This document shows positions 9,817 through 20,240 of a DNA stretch of 64,000 bases, piece after piece. How positions within the stretch are numbered: position 1 is the stretch's first letter; each line of letters starts with the position of its first letter. The notes under the pieces were generated by a model. That model ran no database searches and was not told where the DNA came from. It was given only the letters and a program-made list of their open reading frames with translations. The translations under genes were made by a program, and so were the position numbers. The DNA lies in contig JADLZK010009181.1 in the NCBI GenBank assembly GCA_015847255.1, positions 1,054,001-1,118,000 on the forward strand, in the 5' to 3' direction. This DNA comes from Hyparrhenia diplandra (taxonomy: Eukaryota > Streptophyta > Magnoliopsida > Poales > Poaceae).

Positions 9817-11501
9817 TGTTGATGGTGGATAACATCTACTTCTTATTATTAAATGAATAAGAGATATGATCTAAAAAAGAATAAGAATACTAGAAGATAG
9901 GGCTTATACTAACGATTTCCACGAGTTGTGTGAATTTCTGTTCTCTGCAGGATTAAACCAGAATATATCAAGAGAAAGCCACATACGAATAAATATTGAA
10001 AAGCAGAAGGATTAGAACCGAAAAAGTAGAGACTCAGAGGACATCATGCGCAAGGTGGGGCCCACACCGACACGGTGGGGATGGCCAGCCAGAGAGCCAT
10101 GGACGGTCAGCCACCTGACAAGCCTCCACGTGTCGAGCTTCTACTGGTCGATCCCAACTGACCTCTAGATCACATCTTGTCCCTCCAATCAAGTCGGTTT
10201 GATCTAAGAGCTGAGATTCATCCTCGAGGGCTATATAAGCAAGGGCAGACCACCCCTTGAAAACCCTAATTCATACCAAGTCATTCAAGACCAAGAGATC
10301 AAGCCATCGAGCCATAAACCCTAGCTCTTCAAGAGTAGTTCTAGTTCTAGAGAGATTAGCTAATTAGTAGTTGATTAGAAGGAGATTCAAGCATTAGAAA
10401 GGCTTGGACTTTAGATCTGTCGGGAGTATTCTCTAGGTATAAACCTCTTTGTTTCTACTTCTTGTTTTTTATTGTATTCTACTCAAGTTTTGTTATCTTA
10501 TACTCAAAGTTACTCATGGCATTGTTCTTTATCATTATTTTGTTATCAATTGCTTTGTTTATTGTTTACTTTATTATGTCTAGTAGAGTTAGTTATTTAT
10601 TATGGATGTCTTGCTTAGGTTTGTATAGCCCTTATCTTATAACATGTAAGATAGGTAGTATAACTTATGTAAGCGTAGTGCTTAGATAAGTTATGCCAGT
10701 AAATGTTATTTATATGCGAGGCGTGTGGTAGATCGTTGGGGTGTCAGCCCTATTGAGTCCTTTGTAGTCCTCCCTCTCGCATACATAAACCGATAGAACA
10801 TGGTTAGAAGGAGGGGAAGATCTCTAATATTGAAATCTCCTAGTTGCTGTTCCTTAAGCATGATATGAAGTAGTGATGCTAAGTATGATAGCTAGATGTT
10901 TGCACTAAAGAGAGTAAACCATAACTTGTAGTTATAGCTATCCATTAAGTCTTCCTTAGACTATACCCATGCTTGTCCTTAGACTAGAATACTCTGTTGA
11001 ATATCTATCTTTATGATGCTTGATCCAGTATTATCATATTGTCGATCATTATATTTATCTTTATTATTTATCTTTGTGACTTACCCCTGTTATTTGAGTA
11101 GAAAATCATTCATTATTGGTTCATTACTATTTCATTAAAGTATAAAGGATGTTAATATATCTGTATTCTAGTTATAAGCATGGCCTCCCCAGTAGTATAA
11201 ATATAAATGATAACCTGGTAATACTCTAGGTAAAATGCTACAATGGTATAATTATCTGTCCACTTGCAGAACCTTTATTATTTGTTAGTTTATTTCATAT
11301 TTATATTTATCTGTCTAGTCTTTACGTTTGTGTTTATGCCTTTATATATTTCTAGTTATATGATTAGGGATGACAACCTAGTTCACAACTAGAGATATGG
11401 GTAATTTAATTATGACTAATTTATTAGTGGCAAAGTAATTTTTCATACCATCGCTGTTTGGTGCAGTTGCTTTTTAGTAGTAGCGCTAAGCAGTGCCAAC
11501 A
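9817..11501 (+). mobile_element. Solo LTR, 1685 bp, of a non-coding gypsy-like family
   Basis: It starts TGTTGATGGTGG and ends CAGTGCCAACA. The 5 bp before it (CTCAG) and after it (CTCAA) agree at four positions, consistent with a decayed target duplication. The promoter segment (GTCGGTTTGATCTAAGAGCT, then CTATATAAGC at 10231, then AAAACCCTAATTCAT) matches the corresponding part of the 48368/54994 LTRs (GTCGGTTTGATCCAAGGGTT, CTATATAAGA, AAACCCTAACTCAT), so it is a relative of that family. No internal domain or partner LTR is present, which is the usual outcome of recombination between two LTRs. Confidence 0.7.
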
Positions 11502-11675
11502 CTCAACAACTTCATTCCCCAGAGTTGCAGAGAATTTAACTGCAAAAGCATGGCAAAGTATTGTGTTCAAGATTTACCAATTCTTTTGAAGGCAGACCAT
11601 CTACACAATGTTCCAGCACTTTTGTCCCATTTCATTGAGCCTCTTCGAGCTGATGCTGAATCTTTGATCAAATGA
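11502..11675 (+). pseudogene. Exon-like fragment of unknown gene
   Basis: An open frame reads NFIPQSCREFNCKSMAKYCV, then QDLPILLKADHLHNVPALLS and HFIEPLRADAESLIK, ending with TGA at 11673-11675. The composition is that of an ordinary soluble protein rather than a transposon protein. Together with the splice-acceptor-like TTTTCCTTGCTCAG just left of the solo LTR, it could be the last exon of a gene split by that insertion. I do not recognise the protein. It could also be chance. Confidence 0.3.
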
Positions 11676-11816
11676 GTTGTACAAGTTAGGACAAAGAGCA
11701 GGGTCGACCAAGCTTAAGTGAAGGCCTTTTCCTCCTTATGTAACACACTTAAAACTGTTAGGCATCACTTTAAGTTAAATATTACTGTTTCCTAAAGTGC
11801 TCACATTATTTAAAAA

Positions 11817-12045
11817 AAGTTAAATACACTGTAGGTCCACGAACTTGCACAGCTGTGCCAAATTGGTCCATGAACTACAAAAACCGGACATCAGCCCCTC
11901 AAACTTGCGAACCCATTCACTCCAGGTCTAAATACCAAAACCAGCCCGGTTTTGCTTACCTGACCTTCTTGTCCCACATCAAACCGCAGTTGGACCCTGA
12001 GAAAGCTTCAATTTGAAAATGGAGTCCCTGGCGCGAACTGGAATA
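11817..12045 (+). repeat. Left TIR of the Mutator-like element
   Basis: Begins AAGTTAAATACACTGTAGGT. It matches the inverted right arm through GTCCATGAACTACAAAA, CATTCACTCCAGGTC, ACCAAAACCAGCCCGGTTTT, GAAAGCTTCAATTTGAAAAT and GAACTGGAATA. Identity is roughly 85% by eye. Confidence 0.85.
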
Positions 12046-12533
12046 AACCACACACATGGGACGTCACTTCCGTAGTCTCGCTAGCAGCTCGCGGCAACTG
12101 CTCTGCCCTCTGTGCGTACTGATGCATGCCCGGCCGGCCGGGCGGGCCTGCCTGCAGCTATAGCAGCTTCCACCGATCATGGCAAAGGTACATCAAAGTG
12201 GCTTTCAGGTCGGTTGCGGTTTTACTTGCGGCACTGCACACCACCGATGACAACCGACAAGCTAGCTAGGGGTGCTTTTCAATCCAATTACAATTGTGCG
12301 CTGCTCTATGCAGTTGCGATATGCATGATTTAATTTGGTTTAGACAGAGAGAGCCCCGCTGAATGCATTGATCGATAATTAATAAGATCAATGCAGATGG
12401 GGACAAGCTCTCAGTTTACACGAACCATGAATCTAGTGCTCTCAGTCAACCGGGAAGAAAGATGAGGATCTCGACATTGTTACAAATAAACTAGACCTTG
12501 GTATGTTCCAGGTCGTGTAATGTGCGTACTGGG

Positions 12534-13042
12534 TGTTAGATTGATCTCAATCCCGAGTTGGGCCCAACGGACCAACCGGGCCTTGACCTCGCGCCCTGAT
12601 CGGGGGCGCCCATCCTATCTGTGGTTGGAGGCCCCTGTCACACTGCGCTATATAAAGAGAGGTGGGGGCCGGGGCACTGTTCACGAGATTTGACAGCCAC
12701 CGTACACCCCACCCACAACCCTAATCCGATCTGTGAGGGAACGCAGCAAGTGACGGGAAGTCCTTCACTGTCGACTCCACTGCGCCGCCGTCATCACTGC
12801 ATCGACCTCCACTCCATCGACCGTCGCTGCCTAGTGCAGAGAAGCCGATGGGGGACTCCAACACCGCCGCCGTCGGATCAAGCAGCTCCGCGCCCACCAA
12901 GACCTCCGATGGTCGGTAACTAACACTAGAACTCCTCTGTTCTTCCCGTTTGTCAGTAGATCATGTATTTAGGGTTGTTCATCTTGTTTCTATGAAAGTA
13001 TCCTGTCTAAATGTCACTGCTAGAGATCCTTTAGACCTAACA
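12534..13042 (+). repeat. Left LTR of the copia element
   Basis: 509 bp, TG...CA ends, with a TATA box (CTATATAAAG) at 12649 that would drive the element transcript. The end AGATCCTTTAGACCTAACA is shared with the right LTR. Confidence 0.92.
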
Positions 13043-13043
13043 A

Positions 13044-13057
13044 TGGTATCAGACGCC
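13044..13057 (+). promoter_or_regulatory. Primer-binding site, initiator Met tRNA type
   Basis: TGGTATCAGACGCC lies one base after the LTR. The usual copia site is TGGTATCAGAGC; here an extra C interrupts it. Confidence 0.85.
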
Positions 13058-14295
13058 TATCTAGTAGTGGATCTAGATCGGGAATGAAGAAAAAAGTGGC
13101 AAATCGACCGATCCGTTTCGGATCGGAAAAGTAATGACGAAACCCTAACCCTAATTGACACTAACAGAAGGGGAAGGGCTCGATTCGATTCGGATCGGAG
13201 ATTTTCTAACCCTAAAAAGAAAGAAAGGGCCTACCTTGCTCCTCCACGTCGGCGTGGTGCAGTCCACCACCGCCGCCGTGCGGGAATGGACCGCCTCTGT
13301 GCGGGAGTGAACCGCCGCGCGCGAAAAGGGCACCACCGAGAGGCGCCTCGACGGCGGCGCGCTCCGCCATGGGCGAGCGCGCGCGCCGGCGAACTGCCTC
13401 CCGGCGGCACCGTCGTTTTCCCTTTCCCGATCTACCATGGGCGGGGCCTGCTCCTGCACGGGCTTGAAGCAGGGATGGGGAGGGAGAAGAGAACAGACGC
13501 GGTTGCCTGGAGTTGCGTGGAGGAGGCGGTCGCTCCCCTCCTCGCGTCAACGCCGGCTGCCGGCCAAACCACCGCCGCCGGTTCTCTCAGTGATCAGAAG
13601 GGTTGGGGAACAAACAGAAATGGCTCTAGGGTTTCGAGGGGTCCGGCCGCCTGGGCGTTTTTGATCGTCCGAAATGGACGCGGCGCCGTCGGATCCCGGT
13701 CGCCCTACGATCGACGGCCAGGGGCGCTCGCCCTGCCCTGCTGGGCCTGCGGGCAAAGAAGCCCACGCGGGCGGCGTGCGCGGCCGGCCGCGGGCCGAAA
13801 TGGCTGCTGGGCCAAATGGCTCGCCGCGGCCTGTTTTTGAACAGTAACGTTTTTTCATTTTCTGTTTTCCAGAAATACTTGATGAGTATTTAGTGAATTT
13901 CGATTTGAATTTAAAGCATAACTCTAAACAATTTTGTCCAACGATATTTTGTTTAGATAATAGTACAGTTTTTCATGTGTTTCTAGAAAATAGATTTATG
14001 GAATTTGTTAAAGTTTCCGCTGCGTATGATAAAGTTGTTTGTCTCTTTTAATTAGATTGAACCAAGCGGGAGAATTTGATTTTAAGAGTTACAGTTTTGA
14101 GATGGTTATAATATTGTTATTTTTTTCTGACCAACGTTGATAATAACAGTATTATAAATTTAAATGATAAAGTATGAGCATGTGTTATTTCTATTTCGCC
14201 CAACGGTGATGTAGATCTAATACATAAAAGTTACATGTTTTAAGGCATGCAATGGCAATTATTATGTTTTTAATTGTTCTCACTTATTAGGAATT
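13058..14295 (+). other. Untranslated leader of the copia element
   Basis: 1.2 kb between primer site and gag. It is GC-rich at 13230-13840, then AT-rich. Reading frames exist on both strands over the GC-rich part but none resembles a protein family, so I do not call them. Confidence 0.5.
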
Positions 14296-15260
14296 GTGAT
14301 TTCAGGCGCTTTCTCCTTGATGGGCGCTATCGACAAGATCCCGCCACCGAAAGGAGACAACTATCCGGAATGGAAAAGAAAGATTGACTTGGCTTTTTTT
14401 ACGTTGGGTGAGGTTGATCGGGTGCTTTCGCCGGCACCGTGTCCCACAGAGCACAATGGAACCAAATCGGGGAGACCAGTGAAAGTGATGATGCATGTGG
14501 AAAGAGAAAGAGGGACTTTGCTCCCGTCGAGAATGTCATATGACATAAAGCGTGGCAGATGGCTCGGTGACAACAAGAAATGTTGTGCTATGATTGAAAA
14601 TACAATTGAACCCTCCATTGCGGGCTCAATTGCAAAGTGTGATTCACCAAAAGAGTACCTTGAGAGGATCAAGAACCGAGTTCATTTGGTTCCTCCAAGG
14701 TGTATGCCACCCATTTGTTCAAGCGGGTTGACAAATGAAAAAAGTACAGTGGTGGCATATGTGATCACATTCATAGAATGAGCCACTTGGCAAATAAGCT
14801 AAAGGCAATGGATCTAGAGATACAACCCGCACTCCTTATCCACTTTGTTTTGCTTCTTTGCCTAAAGAGTATGACAACTTTGTGATCAATTACAACATGC
14901 AGCCTGAGAAATGGGATTTAGACAAACTCATTGCTCAGTGCGTTGATGAGGAGATAAGGATAAAGGGCCAGCAAGGTGGTCATCCGAACTATCTTAAAGG
15001 CAACAACAACAAGGGTAAAAGGTCTTTAATCCTGGTTCTCCCTCAAAGAAAGGTCCCGTGCACCATAAGCCCCAAAGAACAAAGGCAAAAGCAACGGGGA
15101 AGGTGAAGTGGGGTGTTTCCCTTTGTGGTAATCCGGGCCATATTAAGAAAAACTACCCTGGTTACTTAAAGAGCATAATGGCAAAGAAAGGTGAGAACAT
15201 TATTTCATTTGTAAATGAATCCCCTGTATGTCTGTTTTTCAAAGTCTACATGGTTTATTG
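14296..15260 (+). pseudogene. gag: copia gag (nucleocapsid) pseudogene
   Basis: The N-terminus MGAIDKIPPPKGDNYPEWKR (from about 14320) followed by KIDLAFFTLGEVDRVLS is the usual start of copia Gag. The frame stops at 14781 and resumes at 14858 with PKEYDNFVINYNMQPEKWDL and KLIAQCVDEEIRIKGQ, the UBN2-type region. A nucleocapsid knuckle lies at about 15119-15155 as CGNPGHIKKN, with the last Cys replaced (NYPGY where NCPGY is expected). Gag would form the virus-like particle and bind the element RNA. At least two frame breaks are present. Confidence 0.85.
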
Positions 15261-15480
15261 ATTACGGTGCAACAATTCATGTTGCTAATTCTTTCTGAGG
15301 ATTCCGTTCGGCGAGAACTACGCTAGAAAGAGAAAGTTCCATTAGCGTTGCAAATGGAGTTGAAGCTGCGAGTGGAGGCCATTGGAGATGTAGCTCTAAA
15401 GTTACGGTGGCTACATTCTTATTTTAAAAGATGTTTTTATGTTCCTACTTTGCAAAGAAACTTAATAAGTGTTATTAAGT
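15238..15480 (+). pseudogene. copia protease pseudogene
   Basis: STWFIDYGATIHVANSF (from about 15245) is the aspartic protease active-site region. Here D-Y-G-A replaces the catalytic D-S/T-G-A, which would remove activity. It continues as SISVANGVEAAVEAIGDV-like sequence with frame changes and a stop after NSF. The protease normally matures Gag and Pol. Confidence 0.75.
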
Positions 15481-15599
15481 TGGATGATTCGAGGTTTTAC
15501 ATTGTAATTTTGGACATGGCAAATGTGTCATTTGGTTTAATGATATTTGTGTTGGTCTTGCCTTCAGACAAGATGAATTATATATGTTATCGCTATGTG

Positions 15600-16640
15600 A
15601 AAATGTGAATTCCATATGTGATGTAACTGATGGCGTATCCTCGTCTACAAATGAAAATAGAAAAAGAAAGCGAACTCCAAACGCAACGGCTAAATTATGG
15701 CAATGTCGTTTAGGCCATATTTCGAGAGGGAGAATAGAAAGACTAGTGAAGAATGATATTCTTCCTCCTTTGGAGTTCTCGAGACTTAGAGCAATGCATA
15801 GACTGCATAAAAGGAAAGTATGTAAAGCAAATTAAAAAGAATGCCAAACGAAGCGTAGGAATATTAGAGATCATTCATACCGACATTTGTGGTCCTTTTT
15901 TCTGTAAAGAGTGTGGATGGCTATGACTCGTTCATTACATTCCTGACGACTACTCCGGTTTGGCTACATTTATCCAATTAAAGAAAGAGCGAAGCATTGG
16001 ATAAATTTAAAATATTTAAAGCCCGAAGTTGAAAATCAACACAACTTAAAGATTAAAGTAGTCCGATCCGACCGTGGGGTAGTACTACGGTCGGCATACC
16101 CGTATGGTCAAGTTCCGGACCTTTTGCAAGGTTTTCTGAGGAGAAAACGGTATAGTTGCCCGATATTCCACGCCGGGTGAACCTCGGCAAAATGGAGTAG
16201 CTGAAAGGCGTGAAACCGTACTCTCGATGGATATGGTGCGTAGCATGATGAGTTACTCTACCTTGCCATTGAGTTTATGGATGGAGGCGTTAAAAACCGC
16301 CATTCATATTCTCAATAGAGTTCCAAGTAAATCGGTGCCCAAAACACCGTATGAATTATGGACGAGGAAGGGTGTCTTCACTAAACCACCTGCGTGTGTG
16401 GGGGTGTCTGGCGAGGCTAAATTGTTCAACCCAAATATTGAGAAGCTTGATCCCAAAAGCGGTGAGTTGCCATTTTATTGGCTATCCTGAAAGGTCGAAA
16501 GGTTTTCGTTTCTCTACCGTCTCGATAGACTTACAAAGTTTGTAGAAACAAGACATGCTATTTTTCTAGAGGATGAAATGATAAGGGGAGCATGGCAGCT
16601 CGAAAAGTTGATCTTGAAGAAAAGCGGGTGTACGCACCCA
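15600..16640 (+). pseudogene. copia integrase pseudogene
   Basis: The zinc-binding N-terminal region LWQCRLGHISRGRIERLVK (from about 15695) is followed by IIHTDICGPF (first catalytic Asp region), a VRSDRGG(E/V)-like segment near 16060 with a frame change, and PGEPRQNGVAERRN-like sequence near 16180 (the third catalytic region). MDMVRSMMSYSTLPLSLWME and ALKTAIHILNRVPSKSVPKT (16227 onward) end the core. The integrase would insert element cDNA into chromosomes. Several frameshifts and stops. Confidence 0.85.
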
Positions 16641-16677
16641 ATCCTATAATTTAAGAGCCATTCTTTGAGCTACACAT

Positions 16678-17721
16678 TTGTTTACGCACCCGGCAATGCA
16701 AGACATTGTGGCGCAAGAACCTGTTATTGTTCCTCCTGTGGTAACAACAGAAGAAAATGAGGAACCTGTTAATCAAGAACCTAATGAAAGTGTTGCCGCA
16801 GATGAGGGGGAGCAACACCAGCCTCCAATAGAAGATGTGCCAAATGAGGAGGCCCCTAGAAGGTCTCAAAGAGTCAGAAGGTCAGCTATACCTAATGACT
16901 ATGAAGTTTATAATGTTGAAGATTTTCATATGGAAGGTGAACCCACCTCATATGAAGAAGCCATGGGTGGCAATCACGCATCAAAGTGGTTACAAGCCAT
17001 GAAAGAAGAAATGGAATCTATGAGTTCCAATAATGTTTGGGACTTAGCGGATATTCCTAAAGGAGCCAAAAGCAGTAAGAGGGTTGTAAATGGGTCTACA
17101 AAATAAAAACGTGACTCCCAAGGGAAGGTAGAGAGATATAAAGCGCGACTTGTGGCTAAAGGCTTTTTACGCAAAAGAGGGAATCGATTACGAGACCTTT
17201 TCTCGGTCTCATGTAAAGATTCTTTTTAATTATAATGGCATTAGTGGCACACTTTGACTTAGAGTTGCATCAGATGGATGTAAAGACGGCATTCCTAAGT
17301 GGTGACTTGGAGGAAAATGTCTACATGGCACAGCCAAAGGGTTTTGTCGTGGAAGGCAAAGAAAAGATGGGATGTCGCCTAAAGAAATCTATTTATGGCT
17401 TAAAGCAAGCTTCAAGACAGTGGTACTTGAAGTTTGACAAAACTATAAAGAATTTTGGGTTTTAAAGCGAATGTCGAGGACAAGCGTGTCTATGCAAAGT
17501 TTAAAAATAGGAAATACATTTTCCTAGTCACGTATGTGGATGATATTCTACTAGCAAGTAGTGATATGAATCTCTGGAGGAAACAAAAAAGATTTTTGTC
17601 CTCAAAGTTTGACATGAAAGATCTTGGTGAAGCTTCTTTTGTTTTGGGCATGGAAATTCACGAGATAGAAGAAAAGGGGTATTGGGACTGTCTCAAAAGG
17701 CATACATTGAAAAGGTCTTAG
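16678..17721 (+). pseudogene. copia reverse transcriptase pseudogene
   Basis: An acidic linker (EENEEPVNQEPNESVAADEG) is followed by SYEEAMGGNHASKWLQAMKE and EEMESMSSNNVWDLADIPKG, the usual entry to the copia RT. Then VERYKARLVAKGF, HQMDVKTAFLSGDLEENVYM, KKSIYGLKQASRQWY and the catalytic YVDD at 17533-17544, followed by KQKRFLSSKFDMKDLGEASF. The domain is nearly complete but lies in at least three frames. It copies element RNA into DNA. Confidence 0.9.
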
Positions 17722-18235
17722 AAATTCAATATGCATAAATGTAGTCCTTCACCTACACCTATAGTCAAGGGCGAGAAATATGAGGATTTTCGGTGTCGAG
17801 AACCAATATGAGCTCAACCAAATGAAAGGGGTTCCATATGCTTGGTGTCGGAAGCTTACGGTATGATCAAGTATGTAAGCGCCTAGACTTGGCTTATGTA
17901 ACCGGGTTGCTTGGCAGATTTCAAAGTAATCCGGGTAAAGAACACCGGAGATTAGTAAAGAAAGTCTTGCGGTATTTGCAAGGAGCGAAAGGCCTCATGC
18001 TAACGTCTGAGAAGATCGACTCCACGAAGATTTTGGGATATTCGGACTACGATTATGCGGGAGATGATAGAAAGTCTACATCCGGATACGTGTTTACTCT
18101 CGCAAAGGGAGCAATATCGTGGAAAAGCTCTAAACAAAGAGTTACTACAAACTCCACTATGTATGCCGAGTTTGTAGCCTGCTATGAGGCGACGGGGTAG
18201 GTGAATTGGCTAAAGAAATTCCTACCCGGTTTGAA
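17722..18235 (+). pseudogene. copia RNase H pseudogene
   Basis: LDLAYVTGLLGRFQSNPGKE, HRRLVKKVLRYLQGAKGLML, GYSDYDYAGDDRKSTSGYVF, TLAKGAISWKSSKQ and NSTMYAEFVACYEATG are the copia RNase H signature. The frame is open from 17838 to 18200 and ends in TAG where a longer tail (VNWLKKFLPGLKVVDDIHGP) is expected to continue. Confidence 0.9.
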
Positions 18236-18691
18236 AGTGGTCGACGACATCCATGGACCAATGACATTATACTATGATAATAATCCAGCAATAGAGTATG
18301 CTCACAACAATAGGTCAAGTGGTCTTTGCCAAACACATTGACATAAAAGTACTATGTTGTGAAGGATAAAATCGAGGATCACGTTATAAATCTTGAGCAC
18401 ATAAGCGAAAAGATGCTCGCGGATCCGCTCACAAAAAGGCTTACCACCCAAGGTGTTCCTGAGAACACGTAGCGGCATGGGGTTAAGGGAAAGCCTATGA
18501 TTCTGGATAATAAAAGGGCCCAAAGTTAAAGTTTTATTTGTTTCAAACCAGAGATGTGCATTGTAGTTTGTGAAATCTATCGGCAAAAGACCGTGACGAT
18601 GAAGCATGTTCTATGCACAAATTTGAGATGGAATAAGTAAAGTGAAAGTTCAAAGTGAAAGTTTAAAAGTTAAAGTTAAAATGTGAGATGA
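18236..18691 (+). other. 3' end of copia pol and 3' untranslated region
   Basis: A few frames past the RNase H stop still resemble the pol tail (HIDIKVLCCEG-, EKMLADPLTKRLTTQGVPEN-like near 18415), then AT-rich non-coding DNA up to the purine tract. Confidence 0.55.
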
Positions 18692-18706
18692 GATCAAGGG
18701 GGAGAA
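18692..18706 (+). promoter_or_regulatory. Polypurine tract of the copia element
   Basis: GATCAAGGGGGAGAA ends directly at the right LTR. This is the standard second-strand primer of plant copia elements. Confidence 0.85.
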
Positions 18707-19218
18707 TGTTAGATTGATCTCAATCCTGAGTTGGGCCCAATGGACCAACCGGGCCTTGACCTCGCACACTGATCGGGGGCGCCCAACCTATCTATGGTTG
18801 GAGGGCCTGTCACATTGCGCTATATAAAGAGAGGTGGGGGCCGGGGCCTTGTTCACGAGATTTGGCGACCGCCGTACACCCCACCCACAACCCTAATCCG
18901 ATCTACGTGAGGAACGCGGCAAGTGACGGGAAGTGCTTCACCGTCAACTCCCTTTGCGCCGCCGTCATCACTGCATCGACCTCCACTCCATCGACCGTCA
19001 TTTTGCCTAGTGCAGAGGAGCAGATGGGGGACTCCAACACCGCCGCCGCCGAATCAAGCAGCTCCACGCCCGCCAAGACCTCCGATGGTCGGTAACTAAC
19101 CCTAGAACTCCTCTGTTCTTCCCGTTTGTCAGTAGATCATGTATTTAGGGTTGTTCATCTTGTTTCTATGAAAGTATCCCGTCTAAATGTCACTGCTAGA
19201 GATCCTTTAGACCTAACA
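18707..19218 (+). repeat. Right LTR of the copia element
   Basis: 512 bp, TGTTAGATTG...CCTAACA, TATA at 18821. Differences from the left LTR include GCAGCAAG/GCGGCAAG, CACTGTTC/CCTTGTTC and GACAGCCACC/GGCGACCGCC. Confidence 0.92.
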
Positions 19219-19604
19219 CTGGGAGCGTGTGTCACATCCTGTACGTTCAGTCGTGTGAGTTGGGTTCGTCCCAGGGTGTGTGTGCAGGCTAGCTGCAAGC
19301 GTCGGTAGAGGAAGCAGTTGGGCACGGCTGGCGGATAGCTCGGTGGTGACCAGTTCATGCATGTGAGGGAGTACAGCTCATGTTCGTTGCATGCCGGGTT
19401 ACAGGGAGGAGATTGTGCGTACATGTGTACGTGCCGCGAGGCCGCAGGGGGTAGTTGCATGCCGGGTACACCTAGACAGAGGAGGGCAGGCGACGCCATG
19501 GCCCGCCGTCCTTTCCACTGTCTTGGTGACGCAGCACCAGCGCGTGTTGGGTTGCCGGGAAATCAGCAAGTCCTTATTACGGAGTAACTGGGCAGTGAAG
19601 CATA

Positions 19605-19833
19605 TTCCAGTTCACGGCAGGGACTCTATTTTCAAATTGAAGCTTTCCTAGGGTTCTAACTACGAAGTTTGAGGTGGGATAAAAGGTCACGTCAGCAAAA
19701 ACCGGGCTGGTTTTGGTATTTGGACCTGGAGTGAATGAGTTTGCAAGTTTAAGGGGCTCGTCCTGGTTTTGTAGTTCATGGACCTATTTGGCAAGTTGTC
19801 TGCAAGTTCATGGACCTATGATGCATTTAACTC
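19605..19833 (-). repeat. Right TIR of the Mutator-like element
   Basis: Inverted copy of 11817-12045, ending GATGCATTTAACTC and followed by the target duplication TTATTTAAA. Confidence 0.85.
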
Positions 19834-19842
19834 TTATTTAAA

Positions 19843-20240
19843 TGCTTCCGCATCGCCCTCTTTTTCCCCTTTTTTCTATATCACTAGCAACAAATGCTGC
19901 CCGGCCCACTCCCAGCGCAACGGCGGGGTTGCTGGCTAGTAGTTTGAAATGGAAGGGCTAGAAGTTAGTGTGACCAGTAAAATCCTAGCTTCCTGCAATC
20001 GTAGACATATAAACTAAGAATAAAAAAAAGAACAAACTAGGTAGAGCATCAACGATGGACTCCGACTCTGCGCCTGCTGCCTCCACCGGCCACCCGTTGT
20101 TGCTCAACACACAGGCATCAGCGTGTGCGCCTCCTTCCACGGCCAACCAGCACCAGCCCAAGATCTCCTTGCATAGGTAACCTCAACCCCAAAAAACCTC
20201 TAGGATCATTTGCATCCTTTCATTTTGGAGAATTGGATTC
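19843..20240. other. No secure gene
   Basis: Holds a short ATG-started frame at 20055 (MDSDSAPAASTGHPLLLNTQ...), which stops soon after. Otherwise featureless. Confidence 0.3.

Larger units (their letters stand above)
12534..19218 (+). mobile_element. Ty1/copia LTR retrotransposon, full length but broken
   Basis: LTRs at 12534-13042 and 18707-19218 (TGTTAGATTG...CCTAACA) are flanked by a perfect 5-bp duplication CTGGG (12529-12533 and 19219-19223). A Met-initiator-tRNA-type primer site follows the left LTR and a purine tract precedes the right LTR. The gene order gag, protease, integrase, reverse transcriptase, RNase H is that of Ty1/copia. The LTRs differ at roughly 5% of positions by eye, so insertion was not very recent. 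Many stops and frameshifts make it inactive. It sits inside the Mutator-like element and is therefore younger. Confidence 0.93.
11815..19833. mobile_element. Mutator-like element with long TIRs, host of a copia insertion
   Basis: Long terminal inverted repeats (11817-12045 and 19605-19833) are flanked by a perfect 9-bp duplication TTATTTAAA (11806-11814 and 19834-19842). Nine-bp duplications and TIRs over 100 bp are the signature of Mutator-like elements. Leaving out the copia element, the original was only about 1.3 kb. The interior pieces (12046-12533 and 19224-19604) have no transposase motif, so it is non-autonomous. The interior is GC-rich (for example CCCGGCCGGCCGGGCGG near 12128) and could be captured DNA, but no gene can be named. 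Confidence 0.85.

Noticed and set aside
13286..13840. 184-codon frame in the copia leader
   Set aside because: GC-rich region open on both strands, with no known copia protein at this place and no domain.
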